In this document: positions 45,349-56,968 of the stretch, in pieces
Numbering within the stretch: the first letter of the stretch is position 1
Layout of the letters: every line of letters begins with the position of its first letter
Program-made: the position numbers and the translations under genes
Source: Lyophyllum atratum
Taxonomy: Eukaryota > Basidiomycota > Agaricomycetes > Agaricales > Lyophyllaceae
Length of the DNA: 64,000 bases
Assembly: GCA_014905825.1 (NCBI GenBank)
Contig: JACGCN010000063.1
Span: forward strand, 1-64,000
Direction: 5' to 3'
Notes under the pieces: generated by a model
What the model was told of the DNA's origin: nothing
The model's input: only the letters and a program-made list of their open reading frames with translations
Database searches by the model: none

Positions 45349-47920
45349 CTACTCCAACACCCCCCATATCCGGTCCTCGATCGATCTAACCATCTCCGGC
45401 TTCGTGTTCAGGCTGGTCATGAAATATGCCACATTCCCCAACGTCCTATAGTGCACCTCGTATGGCGCCCCTCCCGGCGCCTCGCTAATCGCATCTTCAC
45501 CTTGAACTGCATCTCTCAGAGGCGCAAAGGTTTCCTGCGCCGAATGCGATGTGTAGCCTGTATAGTAGTGTAAAGCAGCAGTCGCCAGAAAACATTGAAA
45601 TAACATACCACCTGCCCCGTCCTTGACCTTGATCGCGAGTACACACCCAAGTGTCATCACCTCCTCCACGCCCTTTGCACAAGAAACCGCTTTCACAAAG
45701 TCCGGATCCCAGAAGCTCCAGACACTCTTCCCATCCCCCTCCACCGTTCCCCATCTCTCCTGTGCCCCCTTCCACGCTCCGCTTCCTCTCAGTCGTTCCA
45801 CCTCCCTCAGTGTCTCCCCCGCAACCTCGCACCCCACCGCATGTGCACTATACGAGTGCCCATGCAACAGCGCACTCTCCTTTCCCTCTCCCCAGAACGC
45901 CTTGAATATGCCTTCCCTCGCCAGCGTAACCGCAAGCGGCACCAGCCCACCCGTCAAGATCTTGGCGTTCACCGAGATATCCGGATACACTCCCAGCAAC
46001 GGCCCAGTACTCTCCAGACCCAGGCGATACAGGCCCGAAAAGACCTCATCATAGATCACCGGCAGCCCCTGCCAGCCTTCCTCGCCTCCCGGAACCATTC
46101 CTAGCTCCTCCTTCCCGCTGCGGACAACATCCACCATCACGCGTTGGAATAGTGGATCCACGAACCGCATCCCACCGGAGCCCATGACAAGCGGCTCGAG
46201 CACCAGCGCCGCCAGCCGTGGGAGGCCCTCCTCCCCTCCCTTCCTCCTCTCCTCCAACCCCTTCAGAACCCCCTCCACGTACCCTCTATACAGCCTCGCA
46301 AGCGATGAATCCAATCTCCCCTCTACATCATAAACACGCTGCAGCGAATCCGCCCTAACATCCACCCGCCCATCCTCAGGATGCAAAACGGGCGGCAGCG
46401 TGATGTACACATCCCCCTGGCGCATAGACACCGTGGGCGGCTCTAGCCAAACACCCTTCGCATCGTGCCACTCGCACGTAAACACCCCCGCCGCCTCACA
46501 CGCGTCCATAGCACCAATAGTATCTCCATGGTACGACCCCGTAAGCCCCAGCACACCCAACCTCTCCTTGCCCTTCTCCTCCGCCCGCCGCGTAAAAGCC
46601 CTCAACGCCATCTTGATCGCCACCTCCATCCCCGTGCTCCCATTATCACTGATAAACGCCCTACTCGCCCACCCACGGCCAGGTCCCGCCACCAGCGCCT
46701 CCGACAGCCGAAGCGCAGGCAGGTGTGTGGCCTGCGGGAACATGACGTGCCCGTAGCGTCCTGCGGCGCGTGCTGCGGCAAGCGTAAGCGGCGTATACGC
46801 GTGCCCGAAGGTTTGTGTCCACCATGAGGCGGAGGAGTCGAATTGTGGGGTGAGGCGAGAGGAGTTGGAGGGAGATGCGGGGGTTTTGTAGACGCTGAAG
46901 AAATCAGAATAGGCACTGTCGATGACGTTGACGTCTGCCTCGCTCTTGACGAGCCCGTGCTGGACGAACGGCCACCAGACGGTGTCGAGGGTGCGGCGCG
47001 GCATAGAGTCCAGCTCTTCGAGGCGTGCGGTATGGCACTTGTCGAGGTGATGCACCGCATCCATTACGCCATCTTGTTCCTCGTTTACAAGACGATCGTA
47101 GTATCTCTCCGTCAGAGTAAAGTTTTCCTCGACATCAACGGCCTTGGGCGGCGGTGCGTCGAAAGTGCCCACCCATACGCCCTTTTCCGCGAAATAGGGC
47201 TTCAGGTACTCGGAATTGCGGTAGTACGCGTCGCGAAAGAGAAGCACGGCGTCGACGATATAACCGCGGAGGAGGAGGGCCTCGTATGCGGCGATGGTGG
47301 TGGAAATGCCGCCGAGGTGAGCGTCACCAATAAGGACTGTGGGGAGGAAGAGTGGGCGGTAGGCCTCCGCTTGTGTCGTGCCGGAGAGCGCGGGGCTGTG
47401 GACGCCTTGGGGGAAATATCGATAAAAGAACAATTGCGATAGTAGGGTAATTACCTCCGGCTGTCTCGACATACATATGGGCGGGACTGCCCGCGGCAGC
47501 ACTCCTTCGTATATAGCTCGCCACGGTGTTCACAAAGGTGTCGTCGGAGGGGACCTGGTCTGGCTTAGCTCAACTCGCATGCCGATCGTGACACACTCAC
47601 TGAGCGTTCGCTCATTTTTGCGGCCAGATGCGGGCTGACAGGCTCGTCGTAGCGATAGATGCACTCTGCTTGTACTCTGCGTGACGCAGCGTATCTTTCA
47701 ACATGTCTGGATAATAATCAGTGATGAAAGAGACTGGATGCGGAGATACTGACTTGTCGTCTGCATCGGTCATGGGACCGGTGCTGACGGGCTTGAGGTA
47801 AAAGACATTTGTTGTGCGGGCAGAGGCGCGGACGAGGGCTGTGGTGATCAAGGTCTTGCCGACATCTGTGTTTGCGCCAAAGACCTGGTGGACGCGGAGA
47901 TGCTTGAAGAGCAGGGACAT
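45349..47920 (-). CDS. Bifunctional biotin enzyme: dethiobiotin synthetase plus DAPA aminotransferase
   Basis: The leftward gene begins MSLLFKHLRVHQVFGANTDV with the P-loop GANTDVGKTL of dethiobiotin synthetase (BioD). Two introns near 47760 and 47470-47600 lead into HMYVETAGGVHSPALSGTTQ, and the BioD part continues to about 47130. A long exon then encodes an adenosylmethionine-8-amino-7-oxononanoate aminotransferase (BioA) with DSSASWWTQTFGHAYTPLTL, AFISDNGSTGMEVAIKMALR, LTGSYHGDTIGAMDA and the PLP lysine in SVNAKILTGGLVPLAVTLA. The protein joins the two middle steps of biotin synthesis in one polypeptide, the same architecture as plant BIO3-BIO1 and Aspergillus bioDA. No clear targeting peptide is present. 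The ATG lies 99 bases from the CDC20 ATG on the opposite strand. Confidence 0.93.
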
Positions 47921-48019
47921 GCTCTTAAATAATTAAAATTTGATTTTCGGAATAGGTCGCCGTCACGTGAGCAGCACGCGTCAAGTTCGTGTTCGTTCTG
48001 CTGTTTGTGAGTTGCCGCC
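47921..48019. promoter_or_regulatory. 99-bp divergent promoter region of BIO gene and CDC20
   Basis: The two start codons are only 99 bases apart, so transcription must start inside or across this segment in both directions. It is A/T-rich at 47925-47943 and contains CACGTG-like CGTCACGTGAGCAGCACG, a possible E-box or bZIP site. Confidence 0.55.
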
Positions 48020-49783
48020 ATGTACGCAGCACCCAAGACGCCGTCGCGCAGAAACAGGGCCCGCTCAGAGGCAAAGACGCCGCTCACTCCCTCCCTCGTC
48101 TCCGCCCTCAACAACATCTCCCTCGCAAACACAAACCCCTTCGTCGTCTCCCGCCCCTCGTCCCCCGTAAAGCGCACCACATCCACTGGCATCCCCGTCT
48201 CCGATTCTCTCCACCGCCAGGCCAGTGCAGGCGTCATCCGCAAAGGCGGTGTAGAGAGCAGACTCGACGTCGTCACACATGACTACGTTCCCCCACCCAA
48301 GGCAGAACTAAAGCGCTCCAGATCCACTCCCGCAGCCGTAAGTATCACTCATCTACCTAATCCCACCTAACCTAAACCCACAGAACCGCATTGGCGTTGA
48401 TACCCGCGACCGCTTCATCACCAACCGTGACTCCGATTTCGACGTCGCTGCCACCCTTGACCAGATGCATCTCAACCCCAAGTCCGCTTCCCCGGGGCAC
48501 ACTGCCCGTCTCGCCGCTGCCACCGGTGTCCCTCTCAACCGTCGCATCCTCGGCTACCACGAGCAACCCCCCTCAGCCTCTTCCTCCTCTGACACCGCCC
48601 TCGCCCAGCACCGCGAGTTCGCTCGGCCACTCTACGCCCAGCGCAGTGGCGCCCTCCCCTCCTCTGTCGGCGCTACCACCAACAAGACGCGCAAAATCCC
48701 CACCCAGCCCGAACGCGTCCTCGACGCCCCTGGCATGGTCGACGACTTTTACCTCAACCTCCTCTCGTGGTCATGCCAGAACGCCGTCGCCGTCGCCCTC
48801 GAAGCATCCACCTACATCTGGAAGGCTGATACAGGCACCGTCGTCCAGCTCGGCGAAGCCCCAGAGGGTACCTATGTCTCCAGTGTCGACTTTTCCAACG
48901 ATGGCGCCTTTCTCGGTGTCGGACTTGGCACGGGAGACGTCGAGCTATGGGACGTCGAGAGCGGCCAGAAGCTCCGCTCGATGGCGGGCCATCTAGGACA
49001 GGTCGCGACGCTATCGTGGCACCAGCACATCCTGACCTCGGGCTGTGGCGATGGGAGCATCTGGCACCACGATGTACGGGTACCCCGGCACAAGGTCATG
49101 GAACTGCTAGGCCACACGGGAGAAGTATGCGGCGTCAAGTGGCGTGCGGACGGCGAGTTGCTCGCGAGTGGCGGCAACGACAATGTTGTGAACATATGGG
49201 ATGGGAGGCTTGGCGATGTCGGCGAGGGCGCGAGGGGCAGTGCCAAGTGGACTAAACGAAATCACACCGCCGCCGTCAAGGTAAGCACAGTCGCTCCCCA
49301 CCCACTTCCTGATTAACATATTTCCACTAGGCCATCGCCTGGTGCCCCTGGCAACCTTCTCTCCTCGCCTCGGGTGGTGGCACCAATGACGCTACTATCA
49401 ACGTCTGGAACAGCACAACTGGCGCCCGACTGCACTCCCTAAAGACTCCTTCTCAAATCACATCGCTCCTCTGGGCGCCCGCCAAGAAGGAGATCTTCTC
49501 AACGCACGGATTCCCGACCAACGCGCTCATGGTACACGCATACCCGTCCATGGAACGCGTCGCGGAGATCCGGGATGCGCATGACGCGCGTGTGCTGTTC
49601 AGCTGTGTTGGGCCGGGCGGGGACGTGGTGTGTACGGGCGCTGGAGACGAGAATCTCAAGTTTTGGAGGATCTGGGATAGCATCGGGGAGGAGAAGGCCA
49701 AGAAAAAGAAGACGTTGGCGACGGATGAAGTTGGTGGGGGCAGGATTAATTCCACGCGGGAGGGTATTCTGAGCATTCGGTAG
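48020..49783 (+). CDS. CDC20: Anaphase-promoting complex activator CDC20/Slp1
   Basis: Three exons encode about 555 residues. The N-terminal region is Ser/Pro-rich and has the C-box-like GVDTRDRFITNRDSDFDVAA after an intron, a known APC-binding element, then the WD40 propeller: DDFYLNLLSWSCQNAVAVAL, YVSSVDFSNDGAFLGVGLGT, HLGQVATLSWHQHILTSGCG, HTGEVCGVKWRADGELLASG and NHTAAVKAIAWCPWQPSLLA. The protein ends ILSIR, the Ile-Arg tail that docks on the APC. It activates APC/C in mitosis and is the checkpoint target. A KEN box was not found; the N-terminal RKIPTQPERVLDAPGM segment is the KIPxxPERxLDAP motif shared by Cdc20 proteins. Confidence 0.95.
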
Positions 49784-49925
49784 AGGAATTATATATTACG
49801 CTGTCGTTGGACTTTGGATGTTTGTCAGAGACCTGCTAACATGTCTTTTTCATCGCAATACGCTTCCTGAGCGATAGCATAATATACATGACGAAGAGGT
49901 ACAGCGAATCGAACCAATAACATCT

Positions 49926-51146
49926 TCACCACGAGTGGTGTCCTCCGCTGACGAGAATACTGCAAAACGAATCGTCAGCTCCAGATTCTTGAATTGAGAG
50001 ACAGGAAAACAACCCACTCGCTCCCAGTGCAGAAACTCGATGCATCGCTCGCCAGCCATGCAACGACTCCACGCAGCTCATCAGGTCTACCGATACGACC
50101 CATCGGGTTCAGGCTCGACCACTTTTCCAGCAAATGCGGCTGGGAGTCGAGATAAGCCGCCGTCATTCTGAAGATTCGTTAGCATACAACATTATGACCA
50201 AGAGGGCTTGGGCAAACGCACTGGGTATAGATGTGCCCTGGTGAGAGCGAGTTGACCCTGATGTTCTCCGGCCCAAGCTCGCAGGCCATGCTCCGTGCCA
50301 TCTGGAGTACAGCTGACTTGCTCGAGTTGTAGGACACCCATGCATGCTCCTGTATGATAATGTAAATATCAAGAGTGAAGCATTTAGCGTGTAACCTGAC
50401 CTTGTTAGTGATACTCCCCGACATGGAGGCAATGAGCACAATACTCCCTCCGTTCCCAAACCGGCGCATCTGCTGTCCAGCCGCCTGCGCAGTGTACAGC
50501 ACCCCATTCGTATTCACATCCATAACCTAAGAAAGAACCATTAAGCACCAGCGAAAGACCCATGCACAACTTCCCATACCTGCTGGAACTGCTCCGCAGG
50601 ATACTCCAAACAATCCGTATGCGCCTTCAAAATCCCCGCCGCCGCAACACACACATCCACCCTCCCCTCCCTATCCCCAATCTCCCGCGCCCTCTCCCAC
50701 ATCCCCCCCTGATCCCTCACATCCGCACACACATACTCCAACCTCCGTCCCCCGCCCATCCGCCTCACATACTCGCTCGTCTTCCTCCACTCGTCCGACG
50801 GCTCACCCGGCATATCGAAGCAATAGACGGCGCGTGCACCGGCCTCGCTCAGGGCGAGGGCCATCTCGAGCCCGAGCCCGCGGTTCGCGCCGGAGACGAT
50901 GGCGACGCGGTCGGGGAGCGCGAACTCGTCGAAGATTTTGGGGCGCGGGGTGAGCGTGGGATCGGACGCGGCTTGGAGGGCGGCGGTTACACCGATGGGG
51001 GCGTGCGGGGAGATGGATTGGGTCTGTTTTGCTTGGTGGGGGAGAGGGCGGGCGCTAGTGAAAGGACGGAAGCTCGCTCGGGGAGCTGCATGCCTTGGGA
51101 GGCGATGGGATACGCGCGAGAGGAGAGTGCAAGTGGAGGAGAACAT
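49926..51146 (-). CDS. Short-chain dehydrogenase with predicted mitochondrial presequence (copy A)
   Basis: Leftward [23 protein letters not shown] is Arg/Ser-rich and lacks acidic residues, a good mitochondrial presequence, followed by [19 protein letters not shown] and the Rossmann start [20 protein letters not shown] (TGxxxGxG type). The catalytic part reads [15 protein letters not shown], then [20 protein letters not shown] with the YxxxK motif, and [10 protein letters not shown]. The final exon, spliced from an intron near 49970-50030, gives [10 protein letters not shown]. The family includes fungal mannitol and sorbose reductases and related sugar-alcohol dehydrogenases; the substrate is unknown. 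A paralogue lies about 500 bases upstream in the same orientation. Confidence 0.88.
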
Positions 51147-51641
51147 TGGCTAGGGATGAAAAGGTGGGAGCTGGGGTGCTTCGTTGCCCATGGTTTTATG
51201 TAACTTACCCTGAGACTTCCTCTCAGCTGACCTTGTGCCCGTCAAGAGCCTCCGAACCTGAGCATTCCACGGGCCGAACAGAAAGCGCACGTCGAAGCAA
51301 GAAGCGCGGTGTAGGTGTTTAAAGTAATCCCGTCAGATACTTACGTCGGGAATGCTGCCTTCACGTTGACCGTCCATCGCGCAGTATGACGAGATAGATA
51401 AGATAAAGTACTTTGTCGGTATTTGGAAACCCTGATTGGCGAAGATCTCTTCCCAACGCCTCAGTTGCAAAGTACGTTCAAGCCTTTACTACTGGTACTA
51501 TATGTTTCGATAGACACGATGCGTGCTTGTGAGTACTCTTCGACCTTCGGCAGAAACTACCATGCTTGGTGACCTCCACTCACTACTATACTAGTTCATC
51601 ACCTCATATGAGCCAGAATTCATCCAAGAGCACAAACCCAC
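51147..51641. other. Spacer between tandem SDR genes
   Basis: This 495-bp stretch is the upstream region of copy A and the 3' flank of copy B. A last exon encoding the ILVSGG strand would be expected here for copy B, but no [14 protein letters not shown] frame is seen in it. Confidence 0.5.
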
Positions 51642-52688
51642 TCACTCGCTTCCTGTGCAAAAGCTCGAGGCATCACTTGCCAGCCACGCGACCACCCCTC
51701 GCAGCTCATCTGGTCTACCAATTCGACCCATAGGATTCAGCTCAGACCACCTCTGCAAGTGCTGCGGAGCGCTCTCGAGAACTGGAACTGTCATTCTACA
51801 TTCACTTCACTCGTGAGCACCATCGAGACACGGGGTACCGGTGCAAAATATACGAACGGGGTACGAATAAACCCTGGCGACACCGTGTTCACTCGGATAC
51901 GTTTGCTTCCGAGTTCGCAAGCCATGCTTCTGGCCATCTGAAGTACAGCCGACTTGCTTGTGTTGTACGCTATAATGGGATCGCCCTACCGAAGTGAATG
52001 AGGTCATTGCCGTTTATCGCGAATCTATAGAAACGAGCTGGAACAGGCGTACCTTGAGGGTCCCACTTCCAGCGATAGATGCTATCAGGATGATGCTTCC
52101 CGGATTTCCACACCGGGCCATCTGCTGCCCTGCAGCTTGAGCGGTGAACAGCACGCCACTCATGTTAACATCCAACACCTGCGTTGTCTCAGACCACACA
52201 CTACACTGTCGTAAGGCAACTCGTACCTCTTGAAATACTGCAGCCGGATACTCCAGACAACCCATTGCCCCTTTCGCAATCCCCGCTGCAGCGATACACA
52301 CATCCATTCTCCCTTCCCTATCCCCAATCTCCTTCGTCTTAGCCCACATCCCTTCCTGGTCCCTCACATCGGCAGATACATACTCCAGACGCGAGCCATT
52401 CCCCATTCGCATCACATACTCCCTAGTACTCTGCCACTCCTCTGATGGGTCCACTGGTAGGTCGAAGCAGTAGACGGCGCGTGCCCCGAGCTCGCACAGC
52501 ACAAGCGCCATTTCAAGGCCGAGGCCGCGATTCCCACCCGAAACGATGGCTACTCGATCTTTGAGTGAGAACTCATCGAAGATTCTGGGCCGAGGGGTAA
52601 TGGTAGAGTCTTTGGCGGCCTGGATGGCAGCACTGACGCCGATTGGCGCGTGCGGGGAGATAGACTGAATTTGCAGAGAGGCTTGCAT
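51642..52688 (-). CDS. Short-chain dehydrogenase, paralogue of the upstream gene, no presequence and truncated C-terminus (copy B)
   Basis: Very similar to copy [115 protein letters not shown] and [20 protein letters not shown]. It starts MQASLQIQSISPHA, so it lacks the Arg-rich presequence of copy A. The sequence reaches SSFCTGSE and then TGA at 51642; the [10 protein letters not shown] exon of copy A is not found downstream. In the frame AGCGAGTGAGTGGG the SE codons overlap a possible donor (GA|GTGAGT), so a spliced version would need a distant exon that I could not find. The active-site Ser and YxxxK are intact. It is probably a recent tandem duplicate whose last strand has been lost or moved. 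Confidence 0.75.
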
Positions 52689-53043
52689 GACTGTTCTCCT
52701 CGCTATCAGCCCTCTGCGGTTCTTATACGTTTTGCTTGCCTAAAGGCTCGCACCTGACCGCTTTTTCTACAGTCAGCACTCGCTGATGATTTTGAAGGTC
52801 ACGATTCCGTCTTGATCTTAAATCTCGTGGACACGGCCTGTGCCCGACGGGGGAACGCGCTTCCTTTTATGTGGTTCGAACTGGCATCTTCTCAGCTATC
52901 CTCCCATGTACCAAAATAACCACACCACCCGCATCTCCACGACTAAAGTATACGAATTATTATGAGTAGTTTACATGTGCTCCTAGGATATCGTGCATGA
53001 ACTATACAAGAACTATGGCAAAGATGTCGCCGATTGGAACAAT
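52689..53043. other. Intergenic region upstream of SDR copy B
   Basis: About 355 bases with the likely promoter of copy B and the 3' flank of the SnoaL-like gene. No gene or repeat was recognised. Confidence 0.45.
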
Positions 53044-53978
53044 TCAGACTACCCGGCGTTTCGGGACACTGATTATCCAAGGGGTAACCTTGGCGTTCAA
53101 CACACGTAGGTAATGGGCACCGAACCGACTCGGTAAATCCTTCCCATTCCACTGGTCGACCATCCGGACAATTTTCTCGTCATCGTCCAAATCCACGGTG
53201 ATAATCGACTCAATAGTCTATGGGGTATACGCTGAGTGGAGAGCAACAAAATGGGGTATAATTTCTTACCTTCTGGGTTTTTACGAAACGAGCCGTATAT
53301 CGTTGCTTTTGAGCGAACACAAGTCGATGAGGTGTAATTGTTGACGACATCACGCGTGTCGATATATTCTTGGATTCCGAAAGCAGCTTTGGCTAACGAC
53401 TATGAGAATAATGCGGCAGCAAATAACCCTTTGGACATACCAGTGCATACCACTGTAAGATGGTGAATTAGAAAAAGCGCAGCAGGTGTTTTTAAGTATC
53501 TTACCTGTGCCGCATACTCATTGTAACCTTTACACTTTGAAAGAGGATCCTGATGAAATATAAGAATAATTACACCGGTCGAGTCAAGTGGCTGTACCTC
53601 AAACTCTGCGTCCTTGTTCCACGACCTCTCAAAAATCTCCAAGGTAGGGCGACAGCAATACAACTCCTTGAGGTCATCCAAAACTCTCTGGTGACTCGGC
53701 TTCAGTTCCGTGAAGATATCCCCGGCGTCGTGGCTGCTTTGTCTGCGTTTCAAGGGCGCTTCAATTTCGAGCTTGATGCCAGAGTAGTGCGCAGCGCCAG
53801 CAACAGATTCTACCAAGGCTGGGGTCGGTATAGGTAGAATTGTTGGATGATAGGTAAGAGAAGGGGGTGAGGGAGATCGAGGAGGGTTCGACGACGTTGA
53901 GCCGCCTGACAGCGTCCGTTGGTGGCGGATATCTGAGTCTGACATGAGTGTAGGAGGGAAGCTTGTGATTGACGTCAT
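53044..53978 (-). CDS. SnoaL/NTF2-like protein of unknown function
   Basis: Starts MTSITSFPPTLMSDSDIRHQ, with a Ser/Pro-rich N-terminal 70 residues, then HQRVLDDLKELYCCRPTLEI and FERSWNKDAEFE, which look like the first helices and strand of an NTF2/SnoaL cone. After introns near 53510, 53450 and 53270 the fold continues with DPLSKCKGYNEYAAQWYAL, ITPHRLVFAQKQRYTARFVK, TIESIITVDLDDDEKIVRMV and QWNGKDLPSRFGAHYLRVLN. No catalytic residues can be named. I recognise the fold type only. Four exons join without a frame break. Confidence 0.65.
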
Positions 53979-54169
53979 GGAATGAGGTCACCATCCACAA
54001 GGTGCGCAAGGCCCATGCGCTCCAATAATAATATCTGTAAACAACGACGAGGAACTCGAATTGCGATGCAAGATACAGCTAACAATTACAGATATAATGC
54101 TATAGCATCACTATCGACGGGAAATACTGACTTGGACCATCCCACTGTACATGTAAATATTATTGCAGT

Positions 54170-55371
54170 CTAATTTCCGTTGGGGTTCTGCCCTTGCCAC
54201 AACCCATACGTTTTCCCTGGCGTAGTTTGCCATAGGCGAATGGTCCCTGTGCAGAAATACAGTCAGAAGGAGGCTTGACTAAGGAAGAAGAAAAGACCAA
54301 CCATCCTCTGTCATAAACGGATTCCATATAGGGCAAGGTCAGCGGGTAATGGGGAGAAGTCGCCACAATAGTGCTTACCACTTCCACTAGCGTACATTTC
54401 TCCGTCAGGACTGAATTCAACACAATGTACAGGGCCATGGTGACCCTTAAATACCTCCCTCTCTTCGCCGTCCATACCATGGACCCGCACCCACTCATCA
54501 CCAGAATTCCCTGTCACAAATCGATCCTGAAAAATGGGATGAATTGAGGCGGAGGACGGTGAGTATGGCAGGTTAAGGCTATGCATTCCCTGACCACTTG
54601 GCAAGCCTGGTATAAATGCGACCGTGTTCCCCGAAGTCACGACAAGGCGTTGAGTCTGTGGCGACCACTCCATCGAGGTGATTGCGCTTGGGAATGGAAG
54701 CATGGTCGTCAACTTTCGCGTCCGCAGATCCCACCACCTGACAAAGTATCAACGAATCCTTCTTGAGAATCAATATCGTGAGCCACTCACTTGATTTTAC
54801 CATCTTCGCCAGCCGTTACACCAGTATGATCACCAATCCAGATGACACTCTTAACCATCCCATCATGAGAGAGAATCCCGGAGTCGCAAAGGAAGTCCGG
54901 CTCTGCGTCTGGGCGACCGAGGTCGAAGATTCTCACTTTCTTCTCTTGACCGCCAGTGAGGAGGTGTGAAGATGTTGGCGATAAGGCAATGCTACGGACG
55001 ATGTGATTATGGGGAAAGGAGTGTATAGGAAGGCCTGAGTAGGTATCCCATATTTTCCTAATGCAATGGCGGATAAAATGAGGGTCGGTTCAGGATCGAA
55101 GACTAATGGAAACATACGCCGTAAAATCTGCGCTCCCTGTGGCTGCTCTGGACGAATCGACTGAGAGTTTCGTGCTCCAGACGGCCCCCTTGTGCCCAAG
55201 AAAGGTACCGATCCAATCTCCGGTCCATTCTCTCAACATCGGATTCCCATCTTTACAACTCGAGACCAGCAAGTAGGTGCCGTCATCTTGGATCCCGGAG
55301 AAGGAAAGGTGCGTGACGGGTCTTGTGTGGCCTGGCGCCACGAGGGGGGTAGCTTTCTGGTGTGTTGACAT
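54170..55371 (-). CDS. WD40 protein STRAP/UNRIP-like
   Basis: Starts MSTHQKATPLVAPGHTRPVT and runs through WD repeats: LLVSSCKDGNPMLREWTGDW, GTFLGHKGAVWSTKLSVDSS, AATGSADFTAKIWDT, KVRIFDLGRPDAEPDF and HGPVHCVEFSPDGEMYASGS, ending in a final DGTIRLW blade and a short tail. The N-terminal sequence and CKDG blade are typical of STRAP (serine-threonine kinase receptor-associated protein, UNRIP), a WD40 scaffold in the SMN complex and translation in animals; the fungal role is less known. Introns near 55120, 54790 and 54370 keep frame. The gene is complete. Confidence 0.85.
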
Positions 55372-56968
55372 TAAATCGTACTATTAGAGGAAAAGTTTGT
55401 CGTGATACAGGCGCGCCGCGCACTGGGTTGAGGGAGGAAGAGGAAATGTTTGACGGGAGATGTCCGTTTGTCTCGTGGCACACTGAGATTGCCTTTTCGA
55501 GAGATCGCCCAGTTTGCACCTCTTTGTCTCCGAGGTCGTCTACCATGGCCATGTCTCCTGATCATGGTGGCAACCCTTCGACCACCCCTATGCACATCGA
55601 ATGCAACAAAGCTTCACAGTTCTTGCGGACCGTTCTTCCAGCCATTCTTCATGGGACTTCTTTCGCTGCGGTCCGCAATCCAGCTCCATTCTTGTATAAA
55701 CGACGATCTGTGATCGACCACTCCCCGCTCTCACCCATCTGTACAAGGTGCCCCTATGGGCATTTGCGTGCTTCTCGCCGTACGCAAAGATCGGGGCACG
55801 ACGATGCCCATCCGTGACTGGTTCTACCCCGACAGTGACAATTATTTGCCTCCTACCAAACTCGTTCTACCAATCAATCATTTACCTTCTTTGTGGCCTA
55901 TCGTGCTAGTGCGCAGCTCATGTGCTCTCAAACGAGACTCGTGTAACTGCCTTTGGATTAGCCCGGCCGCTACAGGATCCACGTCGTACTCTGCGATCAA
56001 CGTACGTTGTATTCCGAACCCTTGAGAAAAATGTGATGCGGGTTTCGTCCCCCATACAGGTTCGCGCAAACCCAAGATGCACTCAACTCAGACAACTCAT
56101 AATGCCAGTCCTGTAAACTGTCCAAAACCTGCTACAGACAAGTCCAAAGTGCAAGGCACCCAAATTACCCGCGAAGGCGCAATACTGAGGGTCTCTTGCG
56201 ATAGGTGGAGCCCGACAGTTCGTCCGCCACCACCAGATCCCTTGAATTAGTCTCGTGCGGTTCACGTTTCACAAAGTTGAGAGTAAATTGATCATGCTCA
56301 TCATGATTCATGCAATATTCATGTCGTAGCTACTAGTTAAGTAAGTACATACTCTCTCCAATTTGAGGTCAAAAGAGGTATTTAAGGCACCAGGGCCGGG
56401 ATAACCGAGGAGGGAGTGAACTAAAAATAGAACTTTTCGAGGTTAGAATGGACGACTCTGCGATATCTCAAAAGAAGCTTTTAGCTGCTGTTAGCTGCTT
56501 TTAGCCACCGTTTCGGCAGATAATTCGAGATTGACTCGTGCGGCCTGCCCAACTGCGACTCTGTGACCGCCTCGTCGTCGAGGATACGATAGAAGATGGC
56601 GTGCTGGAAATTATTTAAACCCCGCGGCCTGGAAAAGTATTGCGCCATAGTGAACTAAAATGACCACAACTGTGCTCATCCACTGATGCTACAGGAAAAA
56701 CAATGTGGCGCGCTCTATCTGCCCCATCGATTATGTCAGGCAACACGTCCTTTACCTTTCACCACTCGAAAGGCTTTATACTACTATTCCCCAACGGCGT
56801 TGACTCCTCCTTCTCATCAGACCTTTTTGGCTAGTGCCAGTCTTCCTTGGCAGCTGAGTACCTGAGGTTTCCGCTATAGAGGTCATCATTCTACCCATAA
56901 GGTCGCGCCGAGCTTATAAAGGCCTTTGAACTTGATTCTTCGATTCTTCGTCCTCTCCCATCATCATC
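55372..56968. other. 1.6-kb region upstream of the sulfate permease
   Basis: A rightward frame from the ATG at 55544 to the stop at 55815 reads MAMSPDHGGNPSTTPMHIEC and continues, in another frame, to about 56025; it may be an uncharacterised gene or chance. A low-order repeat of TTAGCTG(CTG/CTT) units lies at about 56479-56505. A TATA box sits near the right end. Confidence 0.4.
56915..56920 (+). promoter_or_regulatory. TATA box of the sulfate permease gene
   Basis: TATAAA lies 54 bases before the ATG at 56969, preceded by an A/G-rich stretch. The position is typical. Confidence 0.55.

Noticed and set aside
46400..47442. Rightward frames up to 199 aa inside the biotin gene
   Set aside because: These are shadows of the long aminotransferase exon; their composition (Arg/Pro/Val-rich) matches antisense of a GC-rich coding exon.
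50562..51203. A 213-aa rightward frame over the SDR gene start
   Set aside because: Antisense of the first SDR exon; the SDR motifs on the minus strand are decisive.
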